Shown here in pieces: positions 31,294 through 41,407 of a DNA stretch of 64,000 nucleotides (position 1 is its first letter; each line of letters starts with the position of its first letter). A program made the translations under genes and the position numbers. This stretch comes from Ryuthela nishihirai (lineage: Eukaryota; Arthropoda; Arachnida; Araneae; Heptathelidae). Under the pieces are notes generated by a model, which saw nothing but the letters and a program-made list of their open reading frames with translations, was not told where the DNA came from and did no database searches. The DNA is taken from assembly GCA_038380435.1 (NCBI GenBank), contig JAWZYU010000009.1, positions 64,571,901 to 64,635,900 on the forward strand. The letters run 5' to 3'.

Positions 31294-31732
31294 TATATGA
31301 CTCAATTATTTCATTTTTTTTTTTCAATACATTAACTGGAATTTCTAAATTCTAACATAAATACAGGGTGATCCAAAAATAACAGAAAAAGTAAAAATGC
31401 AATAATTCGAAAAGTATAGACAGTAGCACGATGCGGTTTTCACAGAAATGCACAGAAAGGCATTGGATTTTTTTTAATAACGAAAAATTTTATTCCCAGA
31501 ATAGTTACATTTGCCGCCGACAGGTGGCACTTCAGTTGTGTCAGTAGTTTGTACAGTGGCGCAGCACAGTTCGCAACGCAGCTAGGATTAAAACAGCTAG
31601 GATTTAAATGTTCAATGTGACGGCCGTCATTCATGAGAATGGCCGTCAGACATGGCATGACACTCTGCACAGCATCGAAGAGGGTTTCAGCTGTAATACC
31701 TGTCACATGATGGTGAATAGCTTCTTTCAAAT

Positions 31733-31918
31733 TCAAATTCAAATTTATTTTCAATAAGTATTATCTAAAATTATTTTACATAAAAAAATCCCACTAAGCC
31801 GAAGCTTATCAGCGGGAATGTACATATATGATTTTACAGCTATGATCTAGATTACATCAGTAGTGCATAAAATGAAGGAGAGAAAAAAAAGAATAAATGA
31901 AAAAGAAAACCGACAAAA
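31733..31918 (-). mobile_element. LINE 3'-end fragment inserted in the transposase
   Basis: This foreign block splits the transposase frame between ..RPTSLAM and LKEAIHHHV... On the minus strand it ends in repeated AATTTG/AATTTGAA units (plus strand TTCAAATTCAAATTCAAATT). It carries a stem-loop CCCACTAAGC..GCTTATCAGCGGG, both usual at 3' ends of some non-LTR retrotransposons. No TSD could be seen. The clade is not identifiable from this length. Confidence 0.55.
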
Positions 31919-32760
31919 AACATGGCCAATGACGTCGGCCGACCTCTGTGCATCTGTGACTTCAAGAAGCCCCATAACCAAAAGTCACAAGGTGTATGGT
32001 CTGGAGACCTTGGTGGCCATTTGTGCGGGAAAGAGCTTCTGAGGACATGGTCATCACCAAATGTCGATCGCAGGAGGTGCTGGACAGGACCTGTGATGTG
32101 CGGAGGCGCTCCATCCTGCATGAATGTTACACTATGGAGCGCTTGCCTCTCTTGCAAGGAGGGAATGATGCTGTCTCTTAAAAGCACTGCATAACGCTCG
32201 CCTGTAACAGTAACAGTTCGAAATGTACCGCTGTGGATTTTTCAAAGAAAAAGGGGCATATAATGAATGACGCAGTAAACCCGCACCGCGCTGTCACCTT
32301 TGGCTGATGCAAAGCGGTTTCCACAATCGCGTGTCCAGATGCGGCACTCTCTCGCCCAGATGCGGCAGTTGTGTGCATTTACACTTCCATTAAGCGAAAA
32401 GTACACCTCGTCAGTCCACAGGACGTTTGACAGCAAGTCCGCATTGTTTTCCATCTCTTGAAAAGCCCAATTTGCAAATTCATGACGTCTCTCGAAATCG
32501 GTTGGTTTCAGTTCCTGTACGTGTTGGATTTTGTAAGGATACCTCTTGAGGATGATCCTGAGTGATCGCCACACAGTCCCGTACGAAATGCCAGTTCGTC
32601 TTGAAATTTCACGCGCACTGCATTCCCCATGTGCGGAAGCTGCCGATTGTGTGTCGGCCTCGTGTTCGACCTCGTGCACAACTGCAATAGTTTTTTGGGT
32701 CTCCCGCTTCTTGCACGTGCTTTCAAACTGCCAGTGTCCTCAAACCTTTTCATCATACCT

Positions 32761-32816
32761 ATCAGTGAGGAACAAGACATCAGTGAGGAACAAGACATCA
32801 GTGAGGAACAAGACAT
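32761..32816. repeat. 18-bp tandem repeat, three units, inside transposase
   Basis: CAGTGAGGAACAAGACAT repeats three times. On the coding strand it adds the in-frame hexapeptide SCSSLM twice before SCSSLIGMMKRF. The array lies between the start and the first helix block. Confidence 0.93.
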
Positions 32817-33326
32817 CGGTCCCTTTCCACTTCTAATTCCCCGCATCGAACGATAGGTGTACAAAGCAAGTGTGTAGGCAAAGCCGCACTTGCACATTCG
32901 GAGTTCTGATAATACAGCTTAACTAAAAGTGCTTTATCTCGTAACGATAACATGCCTCACCTTGGCAGAACGTTTAACTTCGGTAATAAACGTTAAATGC
33001 TGAAAAGTTTAACTTCAGTATTCACTACATCTGAAATTTACGTACCTCACTGCAAAGTTAGATTGATCAATGAAGTTCGCAGGCTCGGACGGTTTGAGGA
33101 GCGGCGGCTGGCCGATCTGTTTAAATAGCGACAGGCAGAAGCTCCGGGATCGCTACAGCGCCACCTGTCGGTGACAAATGTAACTATCCTGTCAATAAAA
33201 TTTTTCGTTATTAAAAAAAATCCCATGTCTTTCTGTGCATTTTTGTGAAAACCGCATCGTGCTACTGTCTATACTTTTCGAATTGTTGCATTTTTACCTT
33301 TTCTGCTACTTTTGGATTACCTGGTA

Positions 33327-33684
33327 TATCGTTTGCAATATTCCTATAATTTTTCCCATTTTCTACATTTAGCGCCTTCTAACGATGATAAATTGAGTCC
33401 ATTTGGAGGATTTGAAAACCATGAATCACCATATTTCGTTAGTAGGAATTATTCATTAATCTCTCAAAACAAAAAGTTGCTTTTCCCATCCACCCTAGGG
33501 TGAGGGGACAAATTGTTGCTGCCACTGTAAACCCGTTGATCATCACCCTCCACCACTAAAATATCATATTTCTAGCCCCAATAGATCGTTTGCAATATTC
33601 ATTAAAAATTTTGAAATTTTCAGAAATTTCCACCGTCAGAGGTGGGTGCCATTAAAGCTTTTGGGAGGTTTTAAAAGTGTGAAT
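33327..33684. other. Unassigned interval between two transposons
   Basis: ATCGTTTGCAATATTC occurs at 33,330 and 33,587 in similar contexts, hinting at an old duplicated element. CACCCTAGGGTGAGGGG near 33,492 is a short palindrome. No coding signal. Confidence 0.4.
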
Positions 33685-33779
33685 TACACTGCTGGCCATT
33701 AAAAGTGCAACACCAGGAAAGACAAGAGATATCAAAGCCATATTTAGTGAATGCATAGCTTATGTTACAAGGATCAAGT

Positions 33780-35006
33780 GATTACAAATAGAACTCTGTT
33801 AGACTTGTGGAATTCAAAGAAATCAATATCTTGTTATCTTCTTTATATCCACCATGAGAGGCAATAACCGCTGCTACACAGTCCAGCATTGAGAGGATGA
33901 GACATCCAATGTGTTTTTGGGGAATGTCAGTCCATGCAGTTTCGATACGTAGCCAAAGTTCATCTGTTGTAGCAGCTGCTGGTGTCTGATGTGCTAGTCG
34001 TCGTGAGATCATGGAATAGACATGTTCAATTGGGGATAGATCCGGTGAACAATGCAGCCCAAGGCCGAAGTGTTACATGGTGGATATCCTGGAATTGTTG
34101 GACAATGGATGCATGCCACATGTGGTCGGGTATTGTCCTGTTGGAACTAGCTGTTCAAAGTACCGATAATGCGTACGAGGCGCTTGCGTGAATGGAGTCC
34201 AATGGCACCCCATACCATAACACCAGGGGCCAGACCTGTATGGCGCTGTATCGTGCATGTCTGACTGAGCCTGTCGCCGCGGTACCACCAGATACTGATT
34301 GGTCCATCATGGTGCTCTATACTGAAGCGGGATTCGCCCATCATGGTGCTATATACTGAAGCGGGATTCGCCCATCATGGTGCTCTATACTGAAGCGGGA
34401 TTCGCCCATCATGGTGCTATATACTGAAGCGGGATTCGTCTGAAAAGACGATGCGATGCCATTCGCACATCCATGCGCGACGTTCTTGGATCACTGCAAT
34501 CGCATACGCCTGTGTTGTAGAGTCAATGCTAGAGGAAGCAATGGCCGTCTAGCAAAGATGTCCCGATGCTGCAGATGACGTCGAACCCTATGTGTGGACC
34601 TGGTTGATGTGCAACACACCCAAACTGTTGAGCTAAGGTGTTTGATGTGGCTGTACGATCATTCAAAGCCATGTGCATGAGATGTCTGTCCTCTCGTTCG
34701 TTTGTGTGACAGGGACGTTGAGATTCTCATCACTATGGCAGCATTCCGTACAACACAAGCACCGATCTCTCGGTATGATAATCCGCATTCCCGTAATCCC
34801 ACAATTCTCCCTCGATCTAAGTCAGAAACCTGGTCGTATGGATGCCGTGTTCTTCGACGGGACACGCTTGATCTTTTAGTGTGCAAGAACTGCGAGCAAA
34901 CACAATTCCAGTGCTTTACACCGACTCTTTGTAATCTCCTCTTATACCACTTCCAGGGGGCGTTACTGTCACACATGATGTGCCTATGTGCTGCGTTTTG
35001 AATCAT
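33780..35006 (-). pseudogene. Tc1-like transposase, broken
   Basis: N-terminal frame 34,659-35,006 has HPYDQVSDLDRGRIVGLREC followed by GLSYREIGACVVRNAA, the first DNA-binding helices. The catalytic region reads FSDESRFSI (near 34,440), then after a tandem repeat HHDGPISIWWYRGDRLSQ, HTGLAPGVMVWGAIGLHSRK and LVRIIGTLNS. The C-terminus is SRRLAHQTPAAATTDELW and TAWTDIPQKHIG (33,782-34,012), ending near HGGYKE. The DNARPH..SPDLSPIE catalytic stretch lies in disrupted frames between 34,020 and 34,140. Multiple stops and shifts make it non-functional. Similar proteins are often annotated as Tcb1/Tcb2-type transposases. Confidence 0.9.
34304..34439. repeat. 34-bp tandem repeat, four units, in catalytic region
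   Basis: CCATCATGGTGCTCTATACT starts at 34304, 34338, 34372 and 34406 (exact 34-bp period). Units 1 and 3 read GCTCTATAC, and units 2 and 4 read GCTATATAC, so a 68-bp dimer was copied. Three extra units add 102 bp and keep the reading frame, but they bring in stop codons. Confidence 0.95.
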
Positions 35007-35099
35007 TTACATATTCTCCCATGGGCTACCCATCTTGCATATTTCGATGCAATCTGATGAGTTCTTCCTGGTGTTGCACTTTTAGTGGCCAGCAGTGTA

Positions 35100-35504
35100 T
35101 TTTATGCCATTCTGAAACTAGCATTGTAATTCATGTTTCCATCAAATTTCATTAAAATCATTCATATAGTTTTTTGTTTATCATAATTTTTCCGAGTTTT
35201 CCTTAATTTATGGAAACCAGTGTACAAACGCCACGAGAAATTTGAATATAATTTTTTCATTGCAATCTTTCTCATCATGACGTTTATACGTTTTAGAAGA
35301 AGAAATTATAAAGCAGAGTTTTCTTAACTCCATCACAGGTTACAGATGATTAGAAATTAGATTTCTTAACTCTAAATCTAACTCTAAATCTAAACTCCAG
35401 ATTTAAGGAATAATTTTATTTACGGTAAACGTTCAAAGCTGTCAGATCTCTGCAACAACTACATGTAAGTAGAGCAATGATTGTCTCTACCAGTAACAAT
35501 ATAG
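35100..35504. other. Unassigned AT-rich interval
   Basis: Short local duplications of CTCTAAATCTAA (35,371-35,396). No other features. Confidence 0.5.
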
Positions 35505-35812
35505 GCTAGTAATCTGCAGTTACCTGGTTCGAGTCACTCTTGAGAATTTTCTTCCGTTCTGCCTTGGCTTGAAAAGGTCGCCGTCCATTGGATGAGACGT
35601 TACGCCCCATGCACAGCTGAGCCATACCCTGTTTATTTTGAAGAACACGCTGGATGGCTTTTACGGGAGTCTATATTATCTGTACCCTAACAGCTGTCAC
35701 GTGGGTATGCATCCCCTTATCTAACTCTGAACCGTTGAAGTTCTTGTGAGAAGGACATTTAGTCCATTGTGTGCAAGAAAGTTCCATTCAGAGGTTAAAC
35801 AACTGAGTCCAA
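35505..35812 (+). repeat. SINE-A, diverged, head partly lost
   Basis: GGCTAGTAATCTGCAGTTACC, GGTTCGAGTCACTC, GGATGAGACGTTACGCC, AAGAACACGCTGGATGGC and a CATTCAGAGGTTAAACAACT tail, in order. Confidence 0.8.
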
Positions 35813-35828
35813 CTATTATAGATTCAAC

Positions 35829-36360
35829 ACCGGGGTGACTCAATCGATAGCGCACCACACTAGTAATCTGTAATTTCCAGGTTCGAGGGGGCGGGGGTGG
35901 CTCAGTCGGTAGCGCGCCAGACTAGTAATCTGTAGTTCCCAGGTTCGAGTCCCTGCTGGGTCAGCATTGAGATTTATCTCCGCAAAAATTCCCCGCCCTG
36001 CTCACGGTCAGTAGGGGACACCGATGGGCTTGGAAAGGCTGCCGTCCATCGGATGGGACGTTAAACCATGGCCCCGTGTGCGGGAGAGCCATACCCTGTG
36101 CACGTTAAAGAACACGCTGGATGGCCTTGACGGGAGGCTACCATCTGTCTCCCAACAGCTGTTCCAGTGGGTCCCCTCCCCCAACCTTCTCTGAGCCTTC
36201 GGGGTCCATGTGACTTGGCCATGTGCAAAAAAGTGCCGCTCAGAGGTAAAACAACCCAACCCAGGTTCGAGTCCCATCTGGACAGGCGTTGATATTTATC
36301 TCATCAAAATCCCCCATCTTGCCCTCGGTCGTTAGGAGCCATCTATGAACTTGGAAAGGT
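35829..36360 (+). repeat. SINE-A interrupted by another at its B box
   Basis: Head GGGGTGACTCAATCGATAGC to CCAGGTTCGAG (35,877-35,887), then the inner element, then CCAGGTTCGAGTCCCATCTG (36,261) and the continuation to about GGAAAGGTATC. The 3' half is missing. Confidence 0.85.
35888..36260 (+). mobile_element. SINE-A, full length, nested in the same orientation
   Basis: GGGGCGGGGGTGGCTCAGTC to AACAACCCAACC. The duplicated CCAGGTTCGAG (35,877-35,887 and 36,261-36,271) is the host's B box. A small tail deletion removes part of CATTTAGCCCATGGTGTGC. Confidence 0.94.
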
Positions 36361-36755
36361 ATCTAAGATACTCGAAGTCATCCAAAATCACAAGAGAATA
36401 TCTACTGGTCATCTTGGATATCTTCCGGATATATTCTGGATATTGTAGCTGTGTGGACTACAACAAACTTCAATTGTTTATGCTATTTTCTTGTCATCAT
36501 CGTAACGACCGCAGCCTTCTCACTGAGGAATTAATACATTGTTATGAATTAAACGGATGCAAACTGAGCGTGGGTTCAAAAACAATAATTGGTAACAATA
36601 TTTCTAAAATAATGTAATTTATTAAAAAAAAGTATGAGTGGAAACATTTATATAAACTAAATTCAACCAACGCAAATCTTCATCAGTATAAATATAAACA
36701 AAAGGAACTTAGCCCTTTATCACTATTCCTACAAAGAGTTGTTTCTCTATAATTC
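36361..36755. other. Unassigned interval
   Basis: An open plus frame (36,345-36,617) starts in SINE sequence and has no domain. ATCTTGGATATCTTCCGGAT and GGATATTGTAGC near 36,410-36,445 are mildly repetitive. Confidence 0.45.
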
Positions 36756-37073
36756 TTACTCTCTCCACTCAAAGCATAAAATAAGGCTTCTTACATCATT
36801 TAATAAGTGGCACAATAACATTTGTGAACAAACCTGCAAGTTATCAAGAATAATCTTACAAACTCCTAAGCAAATTAAATAACTATACACCAAATGACTT
36901 CCTTCTAAGGTTTTAGTCATCAAGTACTCCAAACCTGTGGCTACGTATACTGGTTTCTCAGAACCAATTTTTTTCAGATGTTGATCACCCCGCACAAGAC
37001 GATGAATTCTTCTTTTTCTTGCTCGTTCACTAACAAGATCCACACTAGTAAACTTATTTAACCTTCCATTCAC
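36756..37073 (-). pseudogene. Divergent histone H2A-like reading frame
   Basis: The 105-codon frame has no good ATG; it opens at a GTG, with an upstream stop about 11 codons earlier. Residues 20-57 (KRRIHRLVRGDQ, KKIGSEKPVYVATGLEYLMT, KTLE) align with the alpha1-loop1-alpha2 core of H2A or H2A.Z (the GRIHRLL.., PVYLAAVLEYLTAEILE pattern). Later KIILDNLQV resembles the RIIPRHLQL segment and LNDVRSLI the acidic NDEELxxLI segment, with about three extra residues between. The N-terminal basic tail, the acidic patch and the LAGNAARDN segment are not conserved, so this is either a decayed retrocopy or a highly diverged variant. No poly(A) tract, TSD or intron boundary is evident. Recognition is from memory of the family; chance similarity is possible but unlikely over the core. 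Confidence 0.5.
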
Positions 37074-37780
37074 ACACCGAACAAAAAAATTTCTTCTTTA
37101 TACTACAGTGCACAGACTAAAACAAACTATGTTTTCCTTCACACAAATTCTTCCTAATTACAACTCTTATTCTTTTTTTAGTTCGTTCGAAGTAGTTAGT
37201 GACATAATTCTCACGCTGAAGTAAATGCGAGCATCAAAATGATGCATCACATCACAAGTTCGTTGTAACACGTTCATCTATCGTAACAATATAGTAATTT
37301 TTCTGTATCATTGTTGCCTTCATTAATGCTCGCGTGCATTTTTTTGTGTCTTATAATTTAATATCACAGTATTATCAATTTTATAAAAAAAAATTTGATG
37401 ATTCCACGAGAGATCCGAGTTTGAAAAAAGGTTCAGAATCTGAAAAAGTTTGAAAAGCACGCTCGGACCTCAAGAAATTTTACCTCTTGAAAATCCACCG
37501 TACTTCTTGGAATTTGAAATAACATGCATCGAAATTTTGCACCAATAAGATGGTTTTCAAAACAACAGAAGATTAACATTATTAGCTTTACACGGAGGAA
37601 GTATTTTAAAGCATCAACAATGATTCCCCTTCCCGTGTAATTAGAAGCTTTCTCTTCAACTTTTTCGATCCTTTTCTCTCCTTTCTTCCCATACCTTCAT
37701 AGCTTTGCTTCCCCTGCATGCACAATATCCTACTTTTCTATACCTCCTCCGTAAATAAATCCACTCTCAATTTTCCCTCC
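37074..37780. other. Unassigned AT-rich interval
   Basis: Nothing recognised. Confidence 0.5.
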
Positions 37781-38070
37781 TCCACTGGGCTACCTCCTAC
37801 TCTTCCCGCAGAGCAGACTCGTGCCACCAGGTGCGCAATGTGCAGCTTGCCAGCTGGAAAGAGGCATTAACGCCCCCCAGTTGTTAATCTTCCTCGCCAC
37901 CCTGCCACAGACGAAGTAATTATGGCCGCGGACCGCGCGCTTGAATTAACATCATCAGCACCGTAAGGGAGGTGAATTTATCTCGCCAAGTCACGTGACA
38001 CGCTATTTCCTGTCTCGTGGCACGTCACCTCACACCTGGAAGTGGGTCTGCCTTCCGGAGTAGTGGTTTT
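37781..38070. other. CpG-containing non-repetitive segment with E-box
   Basis: Locally GC-rich (TAATTATGGCCGCGGACCGC, GCGCTTGAATTAA) with AAGTCACGTGACACG and GGCACGTCACCTCACACCTG. It matches none of the repeat families here. It could be a promoter or conserved non-coding element; that is inference from composition. Confidence 0.3.
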
Positions 38071-39109
38071 ATTAAGTGTGTTAAGCAACGTGGAAAATTT
38101 AGCATAGCTCGGACGGATAAAGTGTGCGTCATTATTTGGATTGTTGTACACCGAAAATGTGTCGGATAAGCTGTAGGGATTTTTTTCTCTTTCCTTTCCC
38201 TATTCCCTTGATCTCACCTTCTGGCAACAACATGAGTAAGCTAAATTATTGTAATCTGCATCGCATAGAAGAGGAAGTTTTAACTTTTTCAGATGTGCTA
38301 TGCGTTATTGCTTCCTCGTAGGTGAATTATGTCTGATAAGTAAAGACAAAAATGGTATGTTTTAAGGTCAAGTAAAAAAAAAAATACAGATATCTTCAAC
38401 GCATGTCGGATATGGAGTAAAAAAACCGTAATTCAAATCAAAAAGAAAAGAAATATGTTTACTTTCCGAAAGAAAACTTTTAGTGAAAATTTCGAACATT
38501 TAGATATGTCTTAGCTTTTACCATATTAAGATTTGGTAACTTTTCTTAATTTTGATTTTTGGTACAGTACAATGGTGAAAGGTTTCTGAATTAAAATCAT
38601 TTTCTCGAGCAAAACGTTTGAAGGACCCTTACGTTTTCATGGCTTTGCAGTGCACTAGTCTCATCTCATAAAGTATCGATTCCAGTTGATCACAACTTGG
38701 AAAAATTAAAAATGACAACAGGTCAGACAGGCCACTTGTGAATTGCAGACGACTAGGTGGAAGATCGTCGAAGGCAAGACAAAATATTTCTGGAGTGGCT
38801 GTATAGTAAATTTGCGAGTTTGTAGAGTGCAATATCTGCAAGATGGCCGAGTACAAAATCTGTAAGATGGTTGAATACATATCTGCTAAAAGGTGTCTAA
38901 AAGGAGATGGTGTGTCTAATGGCAATTTGAGAAGTGAAAAGAAACTGTACAAGATTTTAATGGTTGTCTAGAAGGCTGCAGAGTATTCAAATATATATCA
39001 TGTATGGAAATGGGGATAAAAACTACTACATAAAAGAATGTAAGGGTATTTCTCTTGCAAAAAGAATGACAATACAGAATGAGTAGCTTCTTATATTGTG
39101 CACGTTAAA
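38071..39109. other. Unassigned interval
   Basis: Minus frame 38,629-38,952 (107 codons) contains repeated ILQILYSAILQILHST text from an imperfect local repeat (CAATATCTGCAAGATGG, CAAAATCTGTAAGATGG). No domain recognised. Confidence 0.45.
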
Positions 39110-39241
39110 GAGCGGTCTTTGCAAGCCCATCGGTGTTCCCCACTGGCCATGGGCAGGGCGAGAAGTTTTGCGGAGATAAATCACAACACTGACCCAGCTG
39201 GGACTCGAACCTGGGAACTACCGACTGAACCACTCCGCCCT
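39110..39241 (-). repeat. SINE-A, head and part of central block
   Basis: GCAAGCCCATCGGTGTTCCC, GGAGATAAATCACAACACTG, B box GGGACTCGAACC, and a head with the anticodon arm deleted (GGGAACTACCGACTGAACCA). The deletion again joins B-box-side and A-box-side sequence. Confidence 0.85.
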
Positions 39242-40198
39242 ATAAAAGAAAGAGTGCGGAAAGTGGAAACTAATCATCAATGTCAAAAGGCAATATATTT
39301 ATGTGAGAAATAAATGTATCAAAACAATCTACGTTAAAAGAAATATAATGTCTAAATGTGAATATTTTGAATAGCTTACAACACATAGTCCAATGGAACA
39401 TTTTAGGACGGATGTAAAAAAAAACCGTTGAAGAAAGAAAATTGAATTCGCTGTAAACGTGCCAGAAAAGTAAGAGAAGATAGAATGAGAACTATTTTTA
39501 TGGGAGGAAATCGACGTGAAAAATGATGTTTGAAAGGATTGATGATAAGATACTAATATGGTTTTGGCAGATTCAGAGCGTAAAGGAATAAAAATCATCA
39601 AAGAGAACCTTGGGATGATTCAGAAAAAGTGAAAGACCTAAGGAAAACGGGGAAGATGCGGAAGAAGATTAAATGAAAAGTTTTGAAAGTATGAGACGGA
39701 ATAATCGATCTGTACGGAAATCCAAGTTTTGGTATTCGAACTGGAGTCAACTGTGAAAGAAGCCACTCATAGCTAGAACAAAAATTTACAAAAAATCACT
39801 TACTGCTGGGAATCGCATATTTTTTAAATTTTTAATTATATCAATCTCCGTGGACATCCCTTTTTTTCCTTTCATTGGCCTTTGAAATTTCAAAAAAATT
39901 ATGAATATATTTATTAGATAAGAAATTTAAAATATAAACTTCGAAGTCATAATGTTTATTGGTAGAGGAAAGGCGAACATTATGAAACAGCCCCCATCAC
40001 CAGTTACTCGTCCGCTAAGTGATGAAGTTATCAAGTTGGTAAGAAAATCAGACAACTAAACAACATCAGACAACTCAGACTCCTCTTTCGGGTTGTACCA
40101 GAATGAGGAGTCCATCTGAGATACTTCAGTTTAATATGGACGACGCTATAGAAGTTAATTTTGACGTGAGATGATATCGAATAAGGCTCAGCGACTAG
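39242..40198. other. Unassigned AT-rich interval
   Basis: Purine-rich text around 39,460-39,700, no recognised element or domain. Confidence 0.5.
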
Positions 40199-40409
40199 CT
40201 TAGGGGTTCTCAACGTGGGGTAAGCGGTAAAATTTTTGGGGGTACGCCTTGAAAAGTTTCACTAAAGCTTCGTTGTATCTTATTAATTTGTTTCTTATTT
40301 AGATATGCATATCATAATTGTTCTGGAATTTGATCAAAAATTTGGCATCTGACAGATTATTAAGCTACAGACCAATAATATTGAAAAAAGTTCAGACTAG
40401 GTTTTTCAA

Positions 40410-40636
40410 CCATAGTAAATACACAGATTAACGATGGAAAGAGACTTCGACAATTATTACAAACATCTGAAAAAAATTATCGCGTACGCGGCAGGAATCG
40501 AACCTGCAACTCTCTAGATACATTCCAGAGCGCTCTACCTGTTAAACCACGCGTCAGAAAGCTAAACCCTTCCAGAATAAGACCTGTAAATCTGTTGAAA
40601 GTCTATTTCTACAGGCAATCTGTGTATTTACTATGG
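40410..40636. mobile_element. TIR element enclosing a tRNA-like sequence
   Basis: CCATAGTAAATACACAGATT (40,410-40,429) is perfectly inverted as AATCTGTGTATTTACTATGG (40,617-40,636). A weaker inverted match continues about 30 bp inward. Between them is the tRNA-like block at about 40,488-40,555. The whole sits inside the hAT-like region. Confidence 0.8.
40488..40555 (-). other. tRNA-like sequence, probably a pseudogene
   Basis: On the minus strand there is an A box TGGTTTAACAGGTAGAGC, a perfect T arm GCAGGTTCGATTCCTGC, and a 3' acceptor strand CGCGTAC whose 5' partner has lost one base (GACGCG for GTACGCG). The anticodon arm does not fold into a standard 5-bp stem with a 7-nt loop, so no isotype is assigned. 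Confidence 0.5.
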
Positions 40637-40910
40637 GTGGATTTTTAATAATAAACGCTTAAGTGTGATTGACCTCCTGATTAACGTCTAAATTAGGGGT
40701 TCTAAATGTGAGGTAAGCGGTAAACATTTTTAGGGTACGCCGTGAGAGCTCAAAAGTCGCTAGATCTAGTAACAAAGTCAATGTTTTATTTTATTCCCAT
40801 TGTTATACTATAACTATAGTTTTATTTACATATATATATATATAAGGGGTACGCCAGTTACATACACATTTCCAGGGGTTACGTGAAGCATAAAAGGTTG
40901 AGAGCCACAC

Positions 40911-41219
40911 AAAAAGTGCACTAGCTGATAAAAGGCATCTTGTGCATTCATCCACTGGGGGAACAATCTACAAATTAATAGAGACATCGTAGTGATTCTC
41001 TACTAATACGAACCCAAAAGTTTAGCAGCGATTCTCTCTGAAGAGGGGACAGCCAGTTCAGAAATTCCAATTTTTCAGAAAACGTAATCCAAGTAAACAA
41101 TCCAGATGGATTGAATAGTCAGCGCAGCCACTTTCTGAAGTCAGCGACTCTTCAGTACGATTGAAAATGAACTAAGAAGTGACCATAAAAGAGCTGATCA
41201 ATGTGTCGAACTAATATTA
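40911..41219. other. Unassigned interval
   Basis: No recognised feature. Confidence 0.45.
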
Positions 41220-41372
41220 TAGAACGTCCGGGTGGACGATTGGTTAACGGGACTTGGATGAGGTACGTTTCCTTTCTTGTTCTTCTGCTGGGGTCTAGCA
41301 GATCTTACAGATCATAATGGCGTGTTATATTGACAGGTTCTTGACAGACCTCCGGCAAGTTACTTGACGAAT
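41220..41372 (+). repeat. SINE-B copy
   Basis: Head GTCCGGGTGGACGATTGGTTAAC, then TTCTTCTGCTGGGGTCTAGC, AGATCTTACAGATCATAATGG and TTGACAGGTTCTTGACAGACC. The B-box region is deleted (GGGACTTGGATGAGGTACG). Confidence 0.65.
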
Positions 41373-41407
41373 TCTTTATTAATATTTCAAACCTCCCTTT
41401 CTATCAG

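Larger units (their letters stand above)
31440..32897 (-). pseudogene. Mariner-like (DDE) transposase, broken
   Basis: The frames read in order: an N-terminal helix region with PMSCSSLIGMMKRFEDTGSL (about 32,750); a second helix-turn-helix, SAREISRRTGISYGTVWRSL, and LKRYPYKIQHVQELK; the first catalytic block VLWTDEVYFSLNGSVNAHNC; then FMQDGAPPHI (second Asp region), PPRSPDHTPCDFWLWGFLKS (third block), and a C-terminus ETLFDAVQSVMPC. Several frame changes separate these frames (32,508-32,897; 32,242-32,679; 31,852-32,187; 31,440-31,754), and the C-terminal part is split by an insertion. In intact relatives the product cuts and pastes the element at TA. This copy cannot encode a working enzyme. 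Confidence 0.9.
31364..33324 (-). mobile_element. Mariner/Tc1-superfamily transposon, decayed but end to end
   Basis: Both ends sit on TA (31362-31363 and 33325-33326). The roughly 130-bp inverted ends share GAAAAGTATAGACAGTAGCA, CGATGCGGTTTTCAC and AATAACGAAAAATTTTATT. The 1961-bp interior encodes a broken transposase on the minus strand and is interrupted by a foreign segment at about 31,733-31,918. Plus-strand frames here are shadows. Confidence 0.92.
33687..35097 (-). mobile_element. Tc1-like transposon, end to end, decayed
   Basis: TA (33685-33686 and 35098-35099) flanks inverted ends CACTGCTGGCCATTAAAAGT and the complement of TTTTAGTGGCCAGCAGTG. The 1411-bp length is normal for a Tc1-like element. 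It encodes one degraded minus-strand transposase and contains a four-copy tandem repeat. Confidence 0.95.
40199..40910 (+). mobile_element. hAT-like element(s) with a duplicated left end
   Basis: TAGGGGTTCTCAACGTGGGG with TAAGCGGTAAAATTTTT is at 40,201. A related TAGGGGTTCTAAATGTGAGG with TAAGCGGTAAACATTTTT is at 40,693. The right side ends CATAAAAGGTTGAGAGCCAC near 40,908. TAGGGGTTCTCAAC and GGTTGAGAGCC are inverted relatives and look like hAT termini. Two left ends mean either two overlapping copies or an internal duplication. No clear 8-bp TSD and no transposase. Confidence 0.6.

Noticed and set aside
31922..32856. Plus-strand frames across the mariner element
   Set aside because: They are shadows of the minus-strand transposase.
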